A DNA stretch of 64,000 nt. Origin: Kluyvera sp047971185. GTDB taxonomy: Bacteria > Pseudomonadota > Gammaproteobacteria > Enterobacterales > Enterobacteriaceae. The position numbers were made by a program, and so were the translations under genes. Under the pieces are notes generated by a model. It made no database searches. It had not been told where the DNA came from and worked only from the letters and a program-made list of their open reading frames with translations. Below, in pieces: positions 23,196 to 31,660 of the stretch. The stretch spans positions 23,494 to 87,493 of the forward strand of contig NZ_JBKDZH010000003.1 in assembly GCF_047971185.1 (NCBI RefSeq), written 5' to 3'. Positions within the stretch are counted from its first letter, which is position 1. Every line of letters begins with the position of its first letter.

Positions 23196-24860
23196 CTACT
23201 TATAAGCCGACTGATGCACGCCTACCGCACGGCCAGACGGATCGTCCATGGTTTTGAACGCTTCATCCCACTCAATCGCTTTCGCCGAGGAGCAGGCTAC
23301 GGACGGGCCGCCCGGCACGCATTCCGCAGCGCTCGGCACCGGGAACAGCTCTTCAAAGATTTCGCGGTACAGATAGCCTTCTTTGGAACTCGGCGTGTTG
23401 TACGGGAAGCGGAAGTGCGCGGTTTCCAGCTGCTGATCGGTCACCTGTTTTGCCGCCACTTCTTTCAGCGTATCAATCCAGCTGTAGCCCACTCCGTCGG
23501 AGAACTGCTCTTTCTGACGCCACGCAACGCTGGCCGGCAGATAAGACTCGAAGCACTCGCGCAGCACGTGTTTTTCCATCTTGCCGTTGCCGCACATTTT
23601 GTCCTGCGGGTTGATACGCATCGCCACGTCGAGGAATTTTTTATCCAGGAACGGTACGCGCGCTTCCACGCCCCAGGCGGACATCGCTTTGTTGGCGCGA
23701 GCGCAGTCGTACATGTGCAGCGCCTGCAGCTTACGCACGGTCTCTTCGTGCAGCTCTTTGGCGTTTGGCGCTTTATGGAAGTACAGGTAGCCGCCGAACA
23801 CCTCATCGGAACCTTCGCCGGACAGCACCATTTTGATGCCCATCGCTTTGATTTTACGTGACATCAGGTACATCGGCGTTGAGGCGCGGATGGTGGTCAC
23901 ATCGTAGGTTTCGATGTGGTAGATAACGTCACGAATCGCATCGAGGCCTTCCTGCACGGTGAAGTGAATTTCATGGTGCACGGTGCCGAGATGGTTAGCC
24001 ACTTCCTGCGCGGCTTTCAGGTCGGGTGAACCTTCCAGGCCAACGGCAAAGGAGTGCAGCTGCGGCCACCAGGCTTCAGAGCGTTCCTGATCTTCAACGC
24101 GACGGGCGGCGAATTTCTTGGTGATCGCCGAGATAACCGAAGAGTCCAGACCGCCGGAGAGCAGCACGCCGTAAGGCACGTCGGACATCAGGTGGCTTTT
24201 CACGGACTCTTCCAGCGCCTGGCGCAGTTCGTTTTTGTCGGTAACGTTGTCTTTCACCGCGTCGTAATCGAACCAGTCACGCTGGTAGTACTGACGGATT
24301 TCACCGTCTTTGCTCCACAGATAGCTGCCTGCCGGGAATTCCTGAATGGTGCGGCAAACCGGGGTCAGCGCTTTCATTTCAGAGGCAACGTAGAAGTTAC
24401 CGAATTCGTCGTGGCCCATATACAGCGGAATAATACCAATATGGTCGCGGCCAATCAGGTATGCGTCTTTTTCGCTGTCGTACAGCGCGAACGCGAACAT
24501 GCCCTGCAGATCGTCAAGGAAATCGACGCCTTTTTCCTGATACAGCGCGAGGATAACTTCACAGTCGGAACCGGTCTGGAACTGGTAGCGATCGGCATAT
24601 TCCGCGCGCAGCGCCTGATGGTTGTAGATTTCACCGTTGACCGCCAGAGCGTGCGTTTTCTTTTCGTTATACAGCGGCTGTGCGCCGGCGTTCACGTCAA
24701 CAATCGACAAACGTTCATGCGCAAGAATGGCTTTATCGCTGGCATAGATACCGGACCAGTCCGGGCCGCGATGGCGCATCAGGCGGGAGAGCTCAAGCGC
24801 TTTTTTACGCAGCTCGCCCGCGTCAGTTTTAATATCCAGTACACCGAAAATAGAACACAT
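23196..24860 (-). CDS. asnB: Asparagine synthase B, glutamine-hydrolysing
   Basis: 554 aa from the ATG at 24858-24860; 32 open codons upstream have no match, and the enzyme needs Cys directly after Met. After Met removal Cys is the N-terminal nucleophile of the glutaminase domain (MCSIFGVLDI). The C-terminal synthetase domain carries the PP-loop SGGLDSSVIS near residue 235 and SGEGSDEVFGGY near 350. It makes Asn from Asp, Gln and ATP. It lies between the tRNA operon and nagD and has its own terminator. Confidence 0.97.
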   Translation of the reverse strand: MCSIFGVLDIKTDAGELRKKALELSRLMRHRGPDWSGIYASDKAILAHERLSIVDVNAGAQPLYNEKKTHALAVNGEIYNHQALRAEYADRYQFQTGSDCEVILALYQEKGVDFLDDLQGMFAFALYDSEKDAYLIGRDHIGIIPLYMGHDEFGNFYVASEMKALTPVCRTIQEFPAGSYLWSKDGEIRQYYQRDWFDYDAVKDNVTDKNELRQALEESVKSHLMSDVPYGVLLSGGLDSSVISAITKKFAARRVEDQERSEAWWPQLHSFAVGLEGSPDLKAAQEVANHLGTVHHEIHFTVQEGLDAIRDVIYHIETYDVTTIRASTPMYLMSRKIKAMGIKMVLSGEGSDEVFGGYLYFHKAPNAKELHEETVRKLQALHMYDCARANKAMSAWGVEARVPFLDKKFLDVAMRINPQDKMCGNGKMEKHVLRECFESYLPASVAWRQKEQFSDGVGYSWIDTLKEVAAKQVTDQQLETAHFRFPYNTPSSKEGYLYREIFEELFPVPSAAECVPGGPSVACSSAKAIEWDEAFKTMDDPSGRAVGVHQSAYK

Positions 24861-25031
24861 AGACTTCTCCGTTAACCCTGTGGTGTTGTGCTGTGTAAGC
24901 GTGCGGCGTGTGCCGTTATTGAGATAAAAAATGCCGCAAAGGGGGGAGAGACGCAAGGTTTTTAGCGATGGAAAAGCAAAAACCTCAACAGGGGTTGTTG
25001 AATGTTGAAAAATGGTGATTCCATGAGCGTG

Positions 25032-25054
25032 ATTTTTGATGAATCATCAAAAAT
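25032..25054. promoter_or_regulatory. 23-bp perfect palindrome between nagD and asnB
   Basis: ATTTTTGATG and its exact complement CATCAAAAAT flank a 3-bp centre (AAT). It lies about 170 bp upstream of the asnB start and 45 bp beyond the nagD terminator. The form suits a dimeric repressor operator; its AT-rich ends could also make a weak two-way terminator. No regulator is assigned. Confidence 0.45.
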
Positions 25055-25100
25055 AAGCGGTTTTTATTAGATTCTGCACTTCTATTGGTGGGGTGAAAAT

Positions 25101-25127
25101 AAAAAACCACGTCCGGGGACGTGGTTT
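25101..25127 (-). terminator. nag operon terminator after nagD
   Basis: An 11-bp stem AAACCACGTCC / GGACGTGGTTT with a 2-nt centre, followed on the minus strand by T-rich sequence. It starts 4 bp after the nagD stop and ends the nagBACD unit. Confidence 0.9.
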
Positions 25128-25130
25128 CGA

Positions 25131-25883
25131 TTAGAGGATGTCGATTTCTGCCACCGACGGGTAAATCCATGAAGGCCGGAACGGCATATTATCGATGTCA
25201 TCCACGGTGGAGACGCCGGAGAGCACCAGAATCGTTTCCAGCCCGGCCTGGAAGCCAGCCAGAATATCAGTGCGAAGGTTATCACCGACGATCACCGTCT
25301 GCTCTGAATGGGCCTGCATTTTGTTAAGCGCGGCGCGGATGATCCACGGGCTTGGCTTGCCAACCACAAACGGCTTACGGCCGGAGATTTTTTCGATGCC
25401 GGCGCACAGTGCGCCACAGGCTGGGTAATAGCCACGGCCGTGCGTATCCGGGTTCGTGGCGATGAAGCGTGCACCATTGGCCACAAAGAAGGCCGCTTTG
25501 TGCATCATTTCCCAGTTAAAGGAGCGCGTTTCACCCACGATAACGAAGTCCGGGTTGACATCGGTAATGGTGAACCCGGCTTTATACAGTTCGTGAATCA
25601 GCGCGCCTTCACCGACCACATAGGCTTTTTTCCCTTCCTGGCGACGCAGAAAGTCAGCGGTGGCCATGGCCGAGGTATAAAACACGCTGTCAGGCACATC
25701 GATGCCCGCGGTGGCGAAGCGGTTCGCCAAATCCTGACCCGTCTGTGAAGGGTAGTTAGTCAGACAGAGAAACGGCATACCTTTATCCAGTACGCGCGCG
25801 ACGAATTCCGCCGCGCCCGGCACGGCAACGTTGTCGTGCATCAGCACGCCGTCAATATCACAGATTACATTCTGAATGGTCAT
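25131..25883 (-). CDS. nagD: HAD-family ribonucleotide monophosphatase NagD
   Basis: 250 aa. HAD superfamily IIA phosphatase that hydrolyses nucleoside monophosphates, with preference for UMP in E. coli. Motif I CDIDGVLMHD puts the nucleophile at Asp9 and the acid at Asp11. Motif II CLTNYPSQTG is near residue 40, and the C-terminal Lys/Asp motifs lie in VVGKPSPWI and VGDNLRTDILAGFQAG. It is the last gene of nagBACD. Its physiological link to amino sugars is not clear in the family. Confidence 0.95.
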   Translation of the reverse strand: MTIQNVICDIDGVLMHDNVAVPGAAEFVARVLDKGMPFLCLTNYPSQTGQDLANRFATAGIDVPDSVFYTSAMATADFLRRQEGKKAYVVGEGALIHELYKAGFTITDVNPDFVIVGETRSFNWEMMHKAAFFVANGARFIATNPDTHGRGYYPACGALCAGIEKISGRKPFVVGKPSPWIIRAALNKMQAHSEQTVIVGDNLRTDILAGFQAGLETILVLSGVSTVDDIDNMPFRPSWIYPSVAEIDIL

Positions 25884-25951
25884 GGACTACCCGGTGTTTG
25901 TTTTCGAAGAGGCGTAATTATACACGTTATCCCCCGCATTACCTCTCAGGA

Positions 25952-27172
25952 CTAACCTTCCAGCAAATGTTGCAGCAGAATCCCGTTCAGCATTGCCCGC
26001 TTAACCAGCGCAAAAGCGCCGATCGCGGAGCGGTGGTCAAGCGTCGAGCGCACCACCGGCAGATTCTTGCGAAACGCCTTCAATACCTGAGTATTGATGC
26101 AGCCTTCGATAGCGGGTAGCAGCACGCGGTCGGCTTCAATGATTTCACCGGCAATCACCACCTTTTGCGGGTTAAACAGGTTGATGGCGATGGCGATGGT
26201 TTTTCCGAGATGGCGGCCCACGTGTTCAATCACTTCCGTGGCCAGCGGATCGCCTTTGTTGGCGGCCTTACAGATGGTTTTGATGTGGCAATCGTTCAGC
26301 GTGACGCGGCTCTGGTAGCCTTGCTCCAGCAGATGTCGTACGCGTTGTTCAATCGCGGCGTTGGCGGCGACGGTCTCCAGGCAGCCAAAGTTGCCGCAGT
26401 GGCAGCGTTCGCCGAGCGGGTCGACCTGAATATGACCAATTTCGCCGACGTTGCCGTTACGGCCGATAAAAATACGCCCGTTGGAGATGATTCCCGCGCC
26501 GGTACCACGGTGTACGCGCACCAGAATGGAGTCTTCACAGTCCTGGCTTGCACCAAAGTAGTGCTCCGCCAGCGCCAGACTGCGGATATCGTGACCAACA
26601 AAACAGGTGACTTTGAAGCGTTTTTCCAGCGCCTCCACCAGACGCCAGTTTTCGACCGGAATGTGCGGCATATAGCGAATGACGCCGCTTTCCGGGTCGA
26701 CGAGGCCGGGAAGAATGACCGAAATGGCGATCAGCTCGCGGATTTTACGCTGGCATAACTCAATAAAGGTGGCAATGGTGTTGAGCAGCGCGTGTTCCAG
26801 CGTTTCCTGGGTGCGCTCCGGCAGCGGGTAGTGCTCTTCGGCGACCACTTTACTGCTGAGATCGTACAGCGTCAGCGTCGTGTCATGACGACCTAAACGG
26901 ACGCCAATCGCGTGGAAGTTGCGGGTTTCGGTGATGATAGAGATAGCGCGGCGGCCCCCGGTGGAGGCCTGCTGATCGACTTCTTTGATCAGCCCGCGTT
27001 CAATAAGCTGACGCGTGATTTTGGTCACGCTGGCGGGAGCAAGCTGGCTCTGCTCGGCAATCTGGATTCGCGAGATTGGCCCATGCTGGTCAATCAGGCG
27101 GTAAACGGCCGCGCTGTTAAGCTGTTTTACGAGGTCAACATTACCAATTTGAGCTTGTCCGCCTGATGTCAT
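25952..27172 (-). CDS. nagC: N-acetylglucosamine repressor NagC
   Basis: 406 aa. ROK-family regulator that represses nag and chiP genes and is released by GlcNAc-6-phosphate. An N-terminal winged helix (about residues 15-75: ISRIQIAEQSQLAPASVTKITRQLIERG) is followed by a sugar-kinase-like domain with the ROK zinc motif CHCGNFGCLE near residue 247. Matching operators are seen at 29288-29308, 29381-29405 and 33597-33620. It sits 8 bp after nagA. Confidence 0.97.
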   Translation of the reverse strand: MTSGGQAQIGNVDLVKQLNSAAVYRLIDQHGPISRIQIAEQSQLAPASVTKITRQLIERGLIKEVDQQASTGGRRAISIITETRNFHAIGVRLGRHDTTLTLYDLSSKVVAEEHYPLPERTQETLEHALLNTIATFIELCQRKIRELIAISVILPGLVDPESGVIRYMPHIPVENWRLVEALEKRFKVTCFVGHDIRSLALAEHYFGASQDCEDSILVRVHRGTGAGIISNGRIFIGRNGNVGEIGHIQVDPLGERCHCGNFGCLETVAANAAIEQRVRHLLEQGYQSRVTLNDCHIKTICKAANKGDPLATEVIEHVGRHLGKTIAIAINLFNPQKVVIAGEIIEADRVLLPAIEGCINTQVLKAFRKNLPVVRSTLDHRSAIGAFALVKRAMLNGILLQHLLEG

Positions 27173-27180
27173 ACTTTCTC

Positions 27181-28329
27181 TTACTCAGTAACGACCTCGT
27201 CGCCATTAACGATGGTCTTGATGATTTTAAAATCGTGCGTAAATGCGGTCAGGTTCGCCACTTTACCCGGGGCGATGCTGCCGAGGTGTTTTTCAACGCC
27301 GATCGCGCGAGCAGGGTAGAGCGTCGCCATACGCAGCACTTCGTCCAGCGCAATATTGGCATGCTCGACCAGATTACGGACGCCTTCGATCATCGTCAGG
27401 GACGAGCCGCTCAGGGTGCCGTTTTCGTCAACGCAGAGACCGTTGCGGTAGTATATTGTTTTACCGGCAAAAATGAACTGATCAATATTGGCGCCTGCTG
27501 GGGCGGTGGCATCGGTCACCAGGCACAGCTTATCGCCTTTGAGACGTTTGGCGTTACGGATATTAATAAAGTCGACGTGCAGTCCGTCGGCGATAATCCC
27601 GCAGTAGATTTCATTCGCGTCGAGAATCGCGCCGGTCAGGCCCGGTTCACGGCCAGACATGTACGGCATGGCGTTAAACAGGTGCGTCGCGAAGGTGATA
27701 CCGGCACGGAAACCGACGCGCGCTTCTTTCGCAGTTGCGTTAGAGTGACCGGCGGACACCACGATACCGGCGTTAGCCAGCGCGGTGATGACTTCCGGTG
27801 CGACCATCTCTGGCGCCAGCGTCACTTTGGTGATTACGTCAGCGTTGTCGCAAAGGAATTGCACCAGTTCGTGATCCGGCTTACGCACGAATTCCGGGTT
27901 GTGGGTGCCTTTTTTCACCAGGTTCAGCCACGGGCCTTCAAGGTGCAGGCCCAGCGCCTGATTCGGGTGTTTAGCCAGATATTCGCGCATCACGCGCACG
28001 CCCTGTTTCATCAGGTCGTCGCTGGTGGTAATCAGCGTCGGCAGGAAGCTGGTGCAGCCCGATTTCTCGTTGGCTTTCTGCATAATTTCCAGCGTTTCAA
28101 CGCTGACCGCCTCGGCGGTGTCGTTGAACTGCACGCCGCCGCAGCCGTTAAGCTGGACGTCGATAAAACCAGGGGCGAGAATGGCGCCATTAACGGAACG
28201 CTGTTCGACGTTCGCTGGTACATCAGCCAGTGGGCAAATACGTTCAATAAGGCCATTGGCGACGATTATCGCATGGTCATCCAGAATTTCGTGACCGGTA
28301 AAGATCCGGCCATGGGTTAATGCATACAT
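27181..28329 (-). CDS. nagA: N-acetylglucosamine-6-phosphate deacetylase
   Basis: 382 aa. Amidohydrolase that deacetylates GlcNAc-6-P to glucosamine-6-P. Metal and catalytic segments visible are QLNGCGGVQFND (about 59), LHLEGPWLN (Glu near 131), SAGHSNA (His near 195), THLFNAM (His near 216) and VTDATAPAG (Asp near 273). It lies 58 bp after nagB in the same operon; substrate comes from NagE. Confidence 0.97.
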   Translation of the reverse strand: MYALTHGRIFTGHEILDDHAIIVANGLIERICPLADVPANVEQRSVNGAILAPGFIDVQLNGCGGVQFNDTAEAVSVETLEIMQKANEKSGCTSFLPTLITTSDDLMKQGVRVMREYLAKHPNQALGLHLEGPWLNLVKKGTHNPEFVRKPDHELVQFLCDNADVITKVTLAPEMVAPEVITALANAGIVVSAGHSNATAKEARVGFRAGITFATHLFNAMPYMSGREPGLTGAILDANEIYCGIIADGLHVDFINIRNAKRLKGDKLCLVTDATAPAGANIDQFIFAGKTIYYRNGLCVDENGTLSGSSLTMIEGVRNLVEHANIALDEVLRMATLYPARAIGVEKHLGSIAPGKVANLTAFTHDFKIIKTIVNGDEVVTE

Positions 28330-28387
28330 TACGACCCCCGGTGTTCAAAAAATGTTGTCCCGCGCCGAGGCGCAGGACGGTAAGACA

Positions 28388-29188
28388 TTACAGACCTTTG
28401 ATATTTTCCGCTTCTAATTCAGTAAAATATTTCAGGGTCTTCACCTTCAGCTCCATCGTGGATGGCTCGTCACAAACGATCAGCGATTTCGGATGCAGCT
28501 GCAGACAGGTAATGGTCCACATATGGTTGACGTTGCCTTCTACGGCCTGTTGCAGGGCCAGCGCTTTCGTTGCGCCCTGCACCAGGATCATCACCTCTTC
28601 GGCATCCAGCAGCGTACCGACGCCGACGGTCAGCGCGTATTTTGGCACCAGCGCAACGTCACCGTCGAAGAAGCGGGAGTTTGCCACGCGGGTTTCGTGC
28701 GTCAACGTCTTGATACGGGTACGGGAAGAGAGGGAAGACGCCGGTTCGTTGAAGGCGATATGACCGTCGTTACCGACGCCGCCCATGAACAGGTGAATTT
28801 TACCGTAAGAACGAATTTTTTCTTCATAACGACGGCATTCTGCATCAACATCCGGCGCGTTGCCGTTCAACAGGTTGATGTTTTCTTCCGGAATATCGAT
28901 ATGATCGAAGAAGTTACGGTGCATGAAGCTGTGGTAGCTTTCCGGATGCTCTTTCGGCAGGCCAACGTATTCGTCCATGTTGAAGGTGACAACATGCTTA
29001 AAGCTAACCTGGCCCGCTTTATGCATTTCGACTAAGACTTTATAGGTCGCCAGCGGGGTGCCACCGGTTGGCAGGCCGAGGACAAACGGGCGATCTGCGG
29101 TAGGTTTAAACGCGTTGATGCGGTTAACGATATGGCGAGCAGCCCATTTGCCGACTTGTTCAGCGTTAACGAGAGGAATCAGTCTCAT
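28388..29188 (-). CDS. nagB: Glucosamine-6-phosphate deaminase
   Basis: 266 aa, exact E. coli length. Allosteric enzyme that converts glucosamine-6-P to fructose-6-P and ammonia, feeding glycolysis. Catalytic Asp72 lies in TFNMDEYVGLP and Asp141/His143/Glu148 in GGVGNDGHIAFNEPASS. It is the first gene of nagBACD, facing nagE across a 339-bp control region. Confidence 0.98.
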   Translation of the reverse strand: MRLIPLVNAEQVGKWAARHIVNRINAFKPTADRPFVLGLPTGGTPLATYKVLVEMHKAGQVSFKHVVTFNMDEYVGLPKEHPESYHSFMHRNFFDHIDIPEENINLLNGNAPDVDAECRRYEEKIRSYGKIHLFMGGVGNDGHIAFNEPASSLSSRTRIKTLTHETRVANSRFFDGDVALVPKYALTVGVGTLLDAEEVMILVQGATKALALQQAVEGNVNHMWTITCLQLHPKSLIVCDEPSTMELKVKTLKYFTELEAENIKGL

Positions 29189-29527
29189 TCTTCACCTCAA
29201 AATTTAAATGTAAGAAGTTGGCGGATGGCGTCTCCGTGCACTCTCTAAGCGTAACCTGTTTGCATCGATAGGGAGCAATCCGTTTTGATTTTTTGAATGA
29301 TAAAATAAGTTTTCATAGTTAGCCAGTGAAAGGGAGTGGTGAGAACAATATTTGGTGACTATAGTCACAAAAAACACGCGTTTAATTTGCGATACGAATT
29401 AAATTTTCACACACTCTGATGTCTCAACAGGTATATATGCAATTTATAAGACATCGCAGTGTCATGCTTTTGCACAATAAAAAAATGGCTTAGATAAGCC
29501 GTCTCGGGGTCTCGTAGGGGGAATAAG
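29189..29527. promoter_or_regulatory. Divergent nagB-nagE control region
   Basis: A 339-bp gap without a gene. Visible sites: a CRP box GGTGACTATAGTCACA (29354-29369); a strong NagC operator with dyad core AATTTGCGATACGAATT within 29381-29405; and a second, weaker A/T-rich NagC-like site at 29288-29308 next to nagB. The two NagC sites are about 95 bp apart centre to centre, close to nine helical turns, with the CRP site between them. This matches the repression-loop layout established for E. coli nagE-nagB. Confidence 0.8.
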
Positions 29528-31477
29528 ATGAATATTTTAGGTTTTTTCCAGCGACTCGGTAGGGCGTTACAGCTCCCTATCGCCGTGCTGCCGGTGGCGG
29601 CGCTGTTGCTGCGATTTGGTCAGCCAGATTTACTGAACGTCGCGTTTATCGCGCAAGCGGGCGGGGCTATCTTCGATAACCTGGCGCTGATCTTCGCGAT
29701 TGGTGTGGCGTCCAGCTGGTCGAAAGACAACGCGGGCGCGGCAGCGCTGGCTGGTGCGGTCGGTTACTTTATTTTGACCAAAGCCATGGTCACCATTAAC
29801 CCAGCCATCAATATGGGTGTGCTGGCGGGTATCATTACCGGCCTGGTCGGCGGTGCGACCTATAACCGTTGGGCGGGTATCAAACTGCCTGACTTCCTGA
29901 GCTTCTTCGGCGGCAAACGCTTTGTCCCGATCGCCACCGGCTTCTTCTGCCTGGTGCTGGCTGCTATCTTCGGCTACGTATGGCCGCCGGTGCAGAACGC
30001 CATCCATGCGGGCGGTGAATGGATCGTCGGCGCGGGCGCGCTGGGTTCCGGTATCTTTGGTTTCATCAACCGTCTGCTGATCCCAACCGGTCTGCATCAG
30101 GTGCTGAACACCATCGCCTGGTTCCAGATTGGTGAGTTCACCAACGCAGCCGGTGCGGTCTTCCACGGCGACATCAACCGCTTCTATGCGGGTGACGGCA
30201 CCGCGGGGATGTTCATGTCCGGCTTCTTCCCGATCATGATGTTCGGTCTGCCGGGTGCGGCGCTGGCGATGTACTTCGCTGCGCCGAAAGCGCGTCGTCC
30301 GATGGTCGGCGGTATGCTGCTGTCCGTTGCGGTCACCGCATTCCTGACCGGCGTCACCGAGCCGCTGGAATTCCTGTTCATGTTCCTGGCGCCGGTACTG
30401 TACCTCCTGCACGCGATTCTGACCGGTGTGAGCCTGTTTATCGCCACGCTGCTGGGTATCCACGCGGGCTTCTCCTTCTCCGCAGGCGCTATCGACTACG
30501 TGTTGATGTACAGTCTGCCGGCAGCGAGCCAGAACGTCTGGATGCTGGTGGTGATGGGCCTGGTGTTCTTCGTTATCTACTTCGTGCTGTTCAGCGTGGT
30601 TATTCGCATGTTTAACCTGAAAACGCCGGGCCGCGAAGATAAAGACGACAGCGTCGTGACCGAAGAAGCCAACAGCAATACTGAAGAAGGTCTGGATCAG
30701 CTGGCCACCAGCTACATCGCGGCCGTCGGTGGTACTGACAACCTGAAAAATATTGATGCCTGTATCACGCGTCTGCGTCTGAGCGTTGCTGACTCCGCGA
30801 AGGTTAACGACGCCGTCTGCAAACGTCTGGGTGCTTCCGGCGTGGTGAAACTGAACAAACAAACCATCCAGGTTATCGTGGGCGCGAAAGCGGAAGCGAT
30901 TGGCGATGCGATGAAGAAAGTGGTTGCGCGTGGCCCGGTTGCCGCCGCAGCAGCGGAAAGCGCGCCGGCAGCGGCGACCACGGCGGCTAAACCGCAGGCT
31001 GTGGCCAACGCGGCAACCGTTGAAACGCTGGTTTCACCGATTACCGGTGATGTGGTGGCGCTGGAACAGGTGCCTGACGAAGCGTTCGCCAGCAAAGCGG
31101 TAGGCGACGGCGTGGCGGTGAAACCGACGGACAAGATCGTGGTTTCTCCGGCGGCGGGCACCATCGTGAAAATCTTCAATACCAACCACGCGTTCTGTCT
31201 GGAAACAGATAAAGGTGCGGAGATCGTTGTCCACATGGGTATCGATACCGTCGCGCTGGAAGGTAAAGGCTTCAGCCGTCTGGTGGAAGAGGGGGCGATC
31301 GTTGCAGCAGGTCAGCCAATCCTGGAAATGGATCTGGACTTCCTGAACGCGAACGCGCGCTCAATGATTAGCCCGGTGGTTTGCAGCAACAGCGATGATT
31401 TCGGCGGCCTGGTCATTAAAGCCGAAGGTCACGTGGTGGCGGGTCAAACGCCGCTGTATGAGATTAAAGGTAAATAA
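29528..31477 (+). CDS. nagE: N-acetylglucosamine PTS permease EIICBA
   Basis: 649 aa. One polypeptide holds the membrane EIIC domain (about 1-370), EIIB (about 390-465, phospho-Cys in IDACITRLRLSV near 412) and EIIA (about 500-640, phospho-His in IVVHMGIDTVALEG near 569). It phosphorylates GlcNAc during import. An Ala/Pro-rich linker (AAAAAESAPAAATTAAKP) joins IIB and IIA. It is transcribed alone, with a terminator at 31508-31541. Confidence 0.98.
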   Translation: MNILGFFQRLGRALQLPIAVLPVAALLLRFGQPDLLNVAFIAQAGGAIFDNLALIFAIGVASSWSKDNAGAAALAGAVGYFILTKAMVTINPAINMGVLAGIITGLVGGATYNRWAGIKLPDFLSFFGGKRFVPIATGFFCLVLAAIFGYVWPPVQNAIHAGGEWIVGAGALGSGIFGFINRLLIPTGLHQVLNTIAWFQIGEFTNAAGAVFHGDINRFYAGDGTAGMFMSGFFPIMMFGLPGAALAMYFAAPKARRPMVGGMLLSVAVTAFLTGVTEPLEFLFMFLAPVLYLLHAILTGVSLFIATLLGIHAGFSFSAGAIDYVLMYSLPAASQNVWMLVVMGLVFFVIYFVLFSVVIRMFNLKTPGREDKDDSVVTEEANSNTEEGLDQLATSYIAAVGGTDNLKNIDACITRLRLSVADSAKVNDAVCKRLGASGVVKLNKQTIQVIVGAKAEAIGDAMKKVVARGPVAAAAAESAPAAATTAAKPQAVANAATVETLVSPITGDVVALEQVPDEAFASKAVGDGVAVKPTDKIVVSPAAGTIVKIFNTNHAFCLETDKGAEIVVHMGIDTVALEGKGFSRLVEEGAIVAAGQPILEMDLDFLNANARSMISPVVCSNSDDFGGLVIKAEGHVVAGQTPLYEIKGK

Positions 31478-31507
31478 TCGCTCCTGAGTAAAGTGGATTA
31501 ATGCCTT

Positions 31508-31541
31508 AAGCGGCGGGGGAATTCCTCCGCCGCTTTTTTTT
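31508..31541 (+). terminator. nagE terminator
   Basis: Stem AAGCGGCGG(A) / (T)CCGCCGCTT followed by eight Ts, 30 bp after the nagE stop. Confidence 0.93.
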
Positions 31542-31660
31542 GCCGCAAATTCCCGCTATTCATCGGCGCAACGCCTTTTTGTGCAACTAATAGTTGTCTC
31601 CGGGCGCGGCTTATAAGATCATATGCCGTTATACGTTGTTTACGCTTTGAGGAATCCACG

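Noticed and set aside
29630..30862. 410-codon open frame on the minus strand opposite nagE
   Set aside because: Antisense shadow; rich in Gln, His and Arg, no family features.
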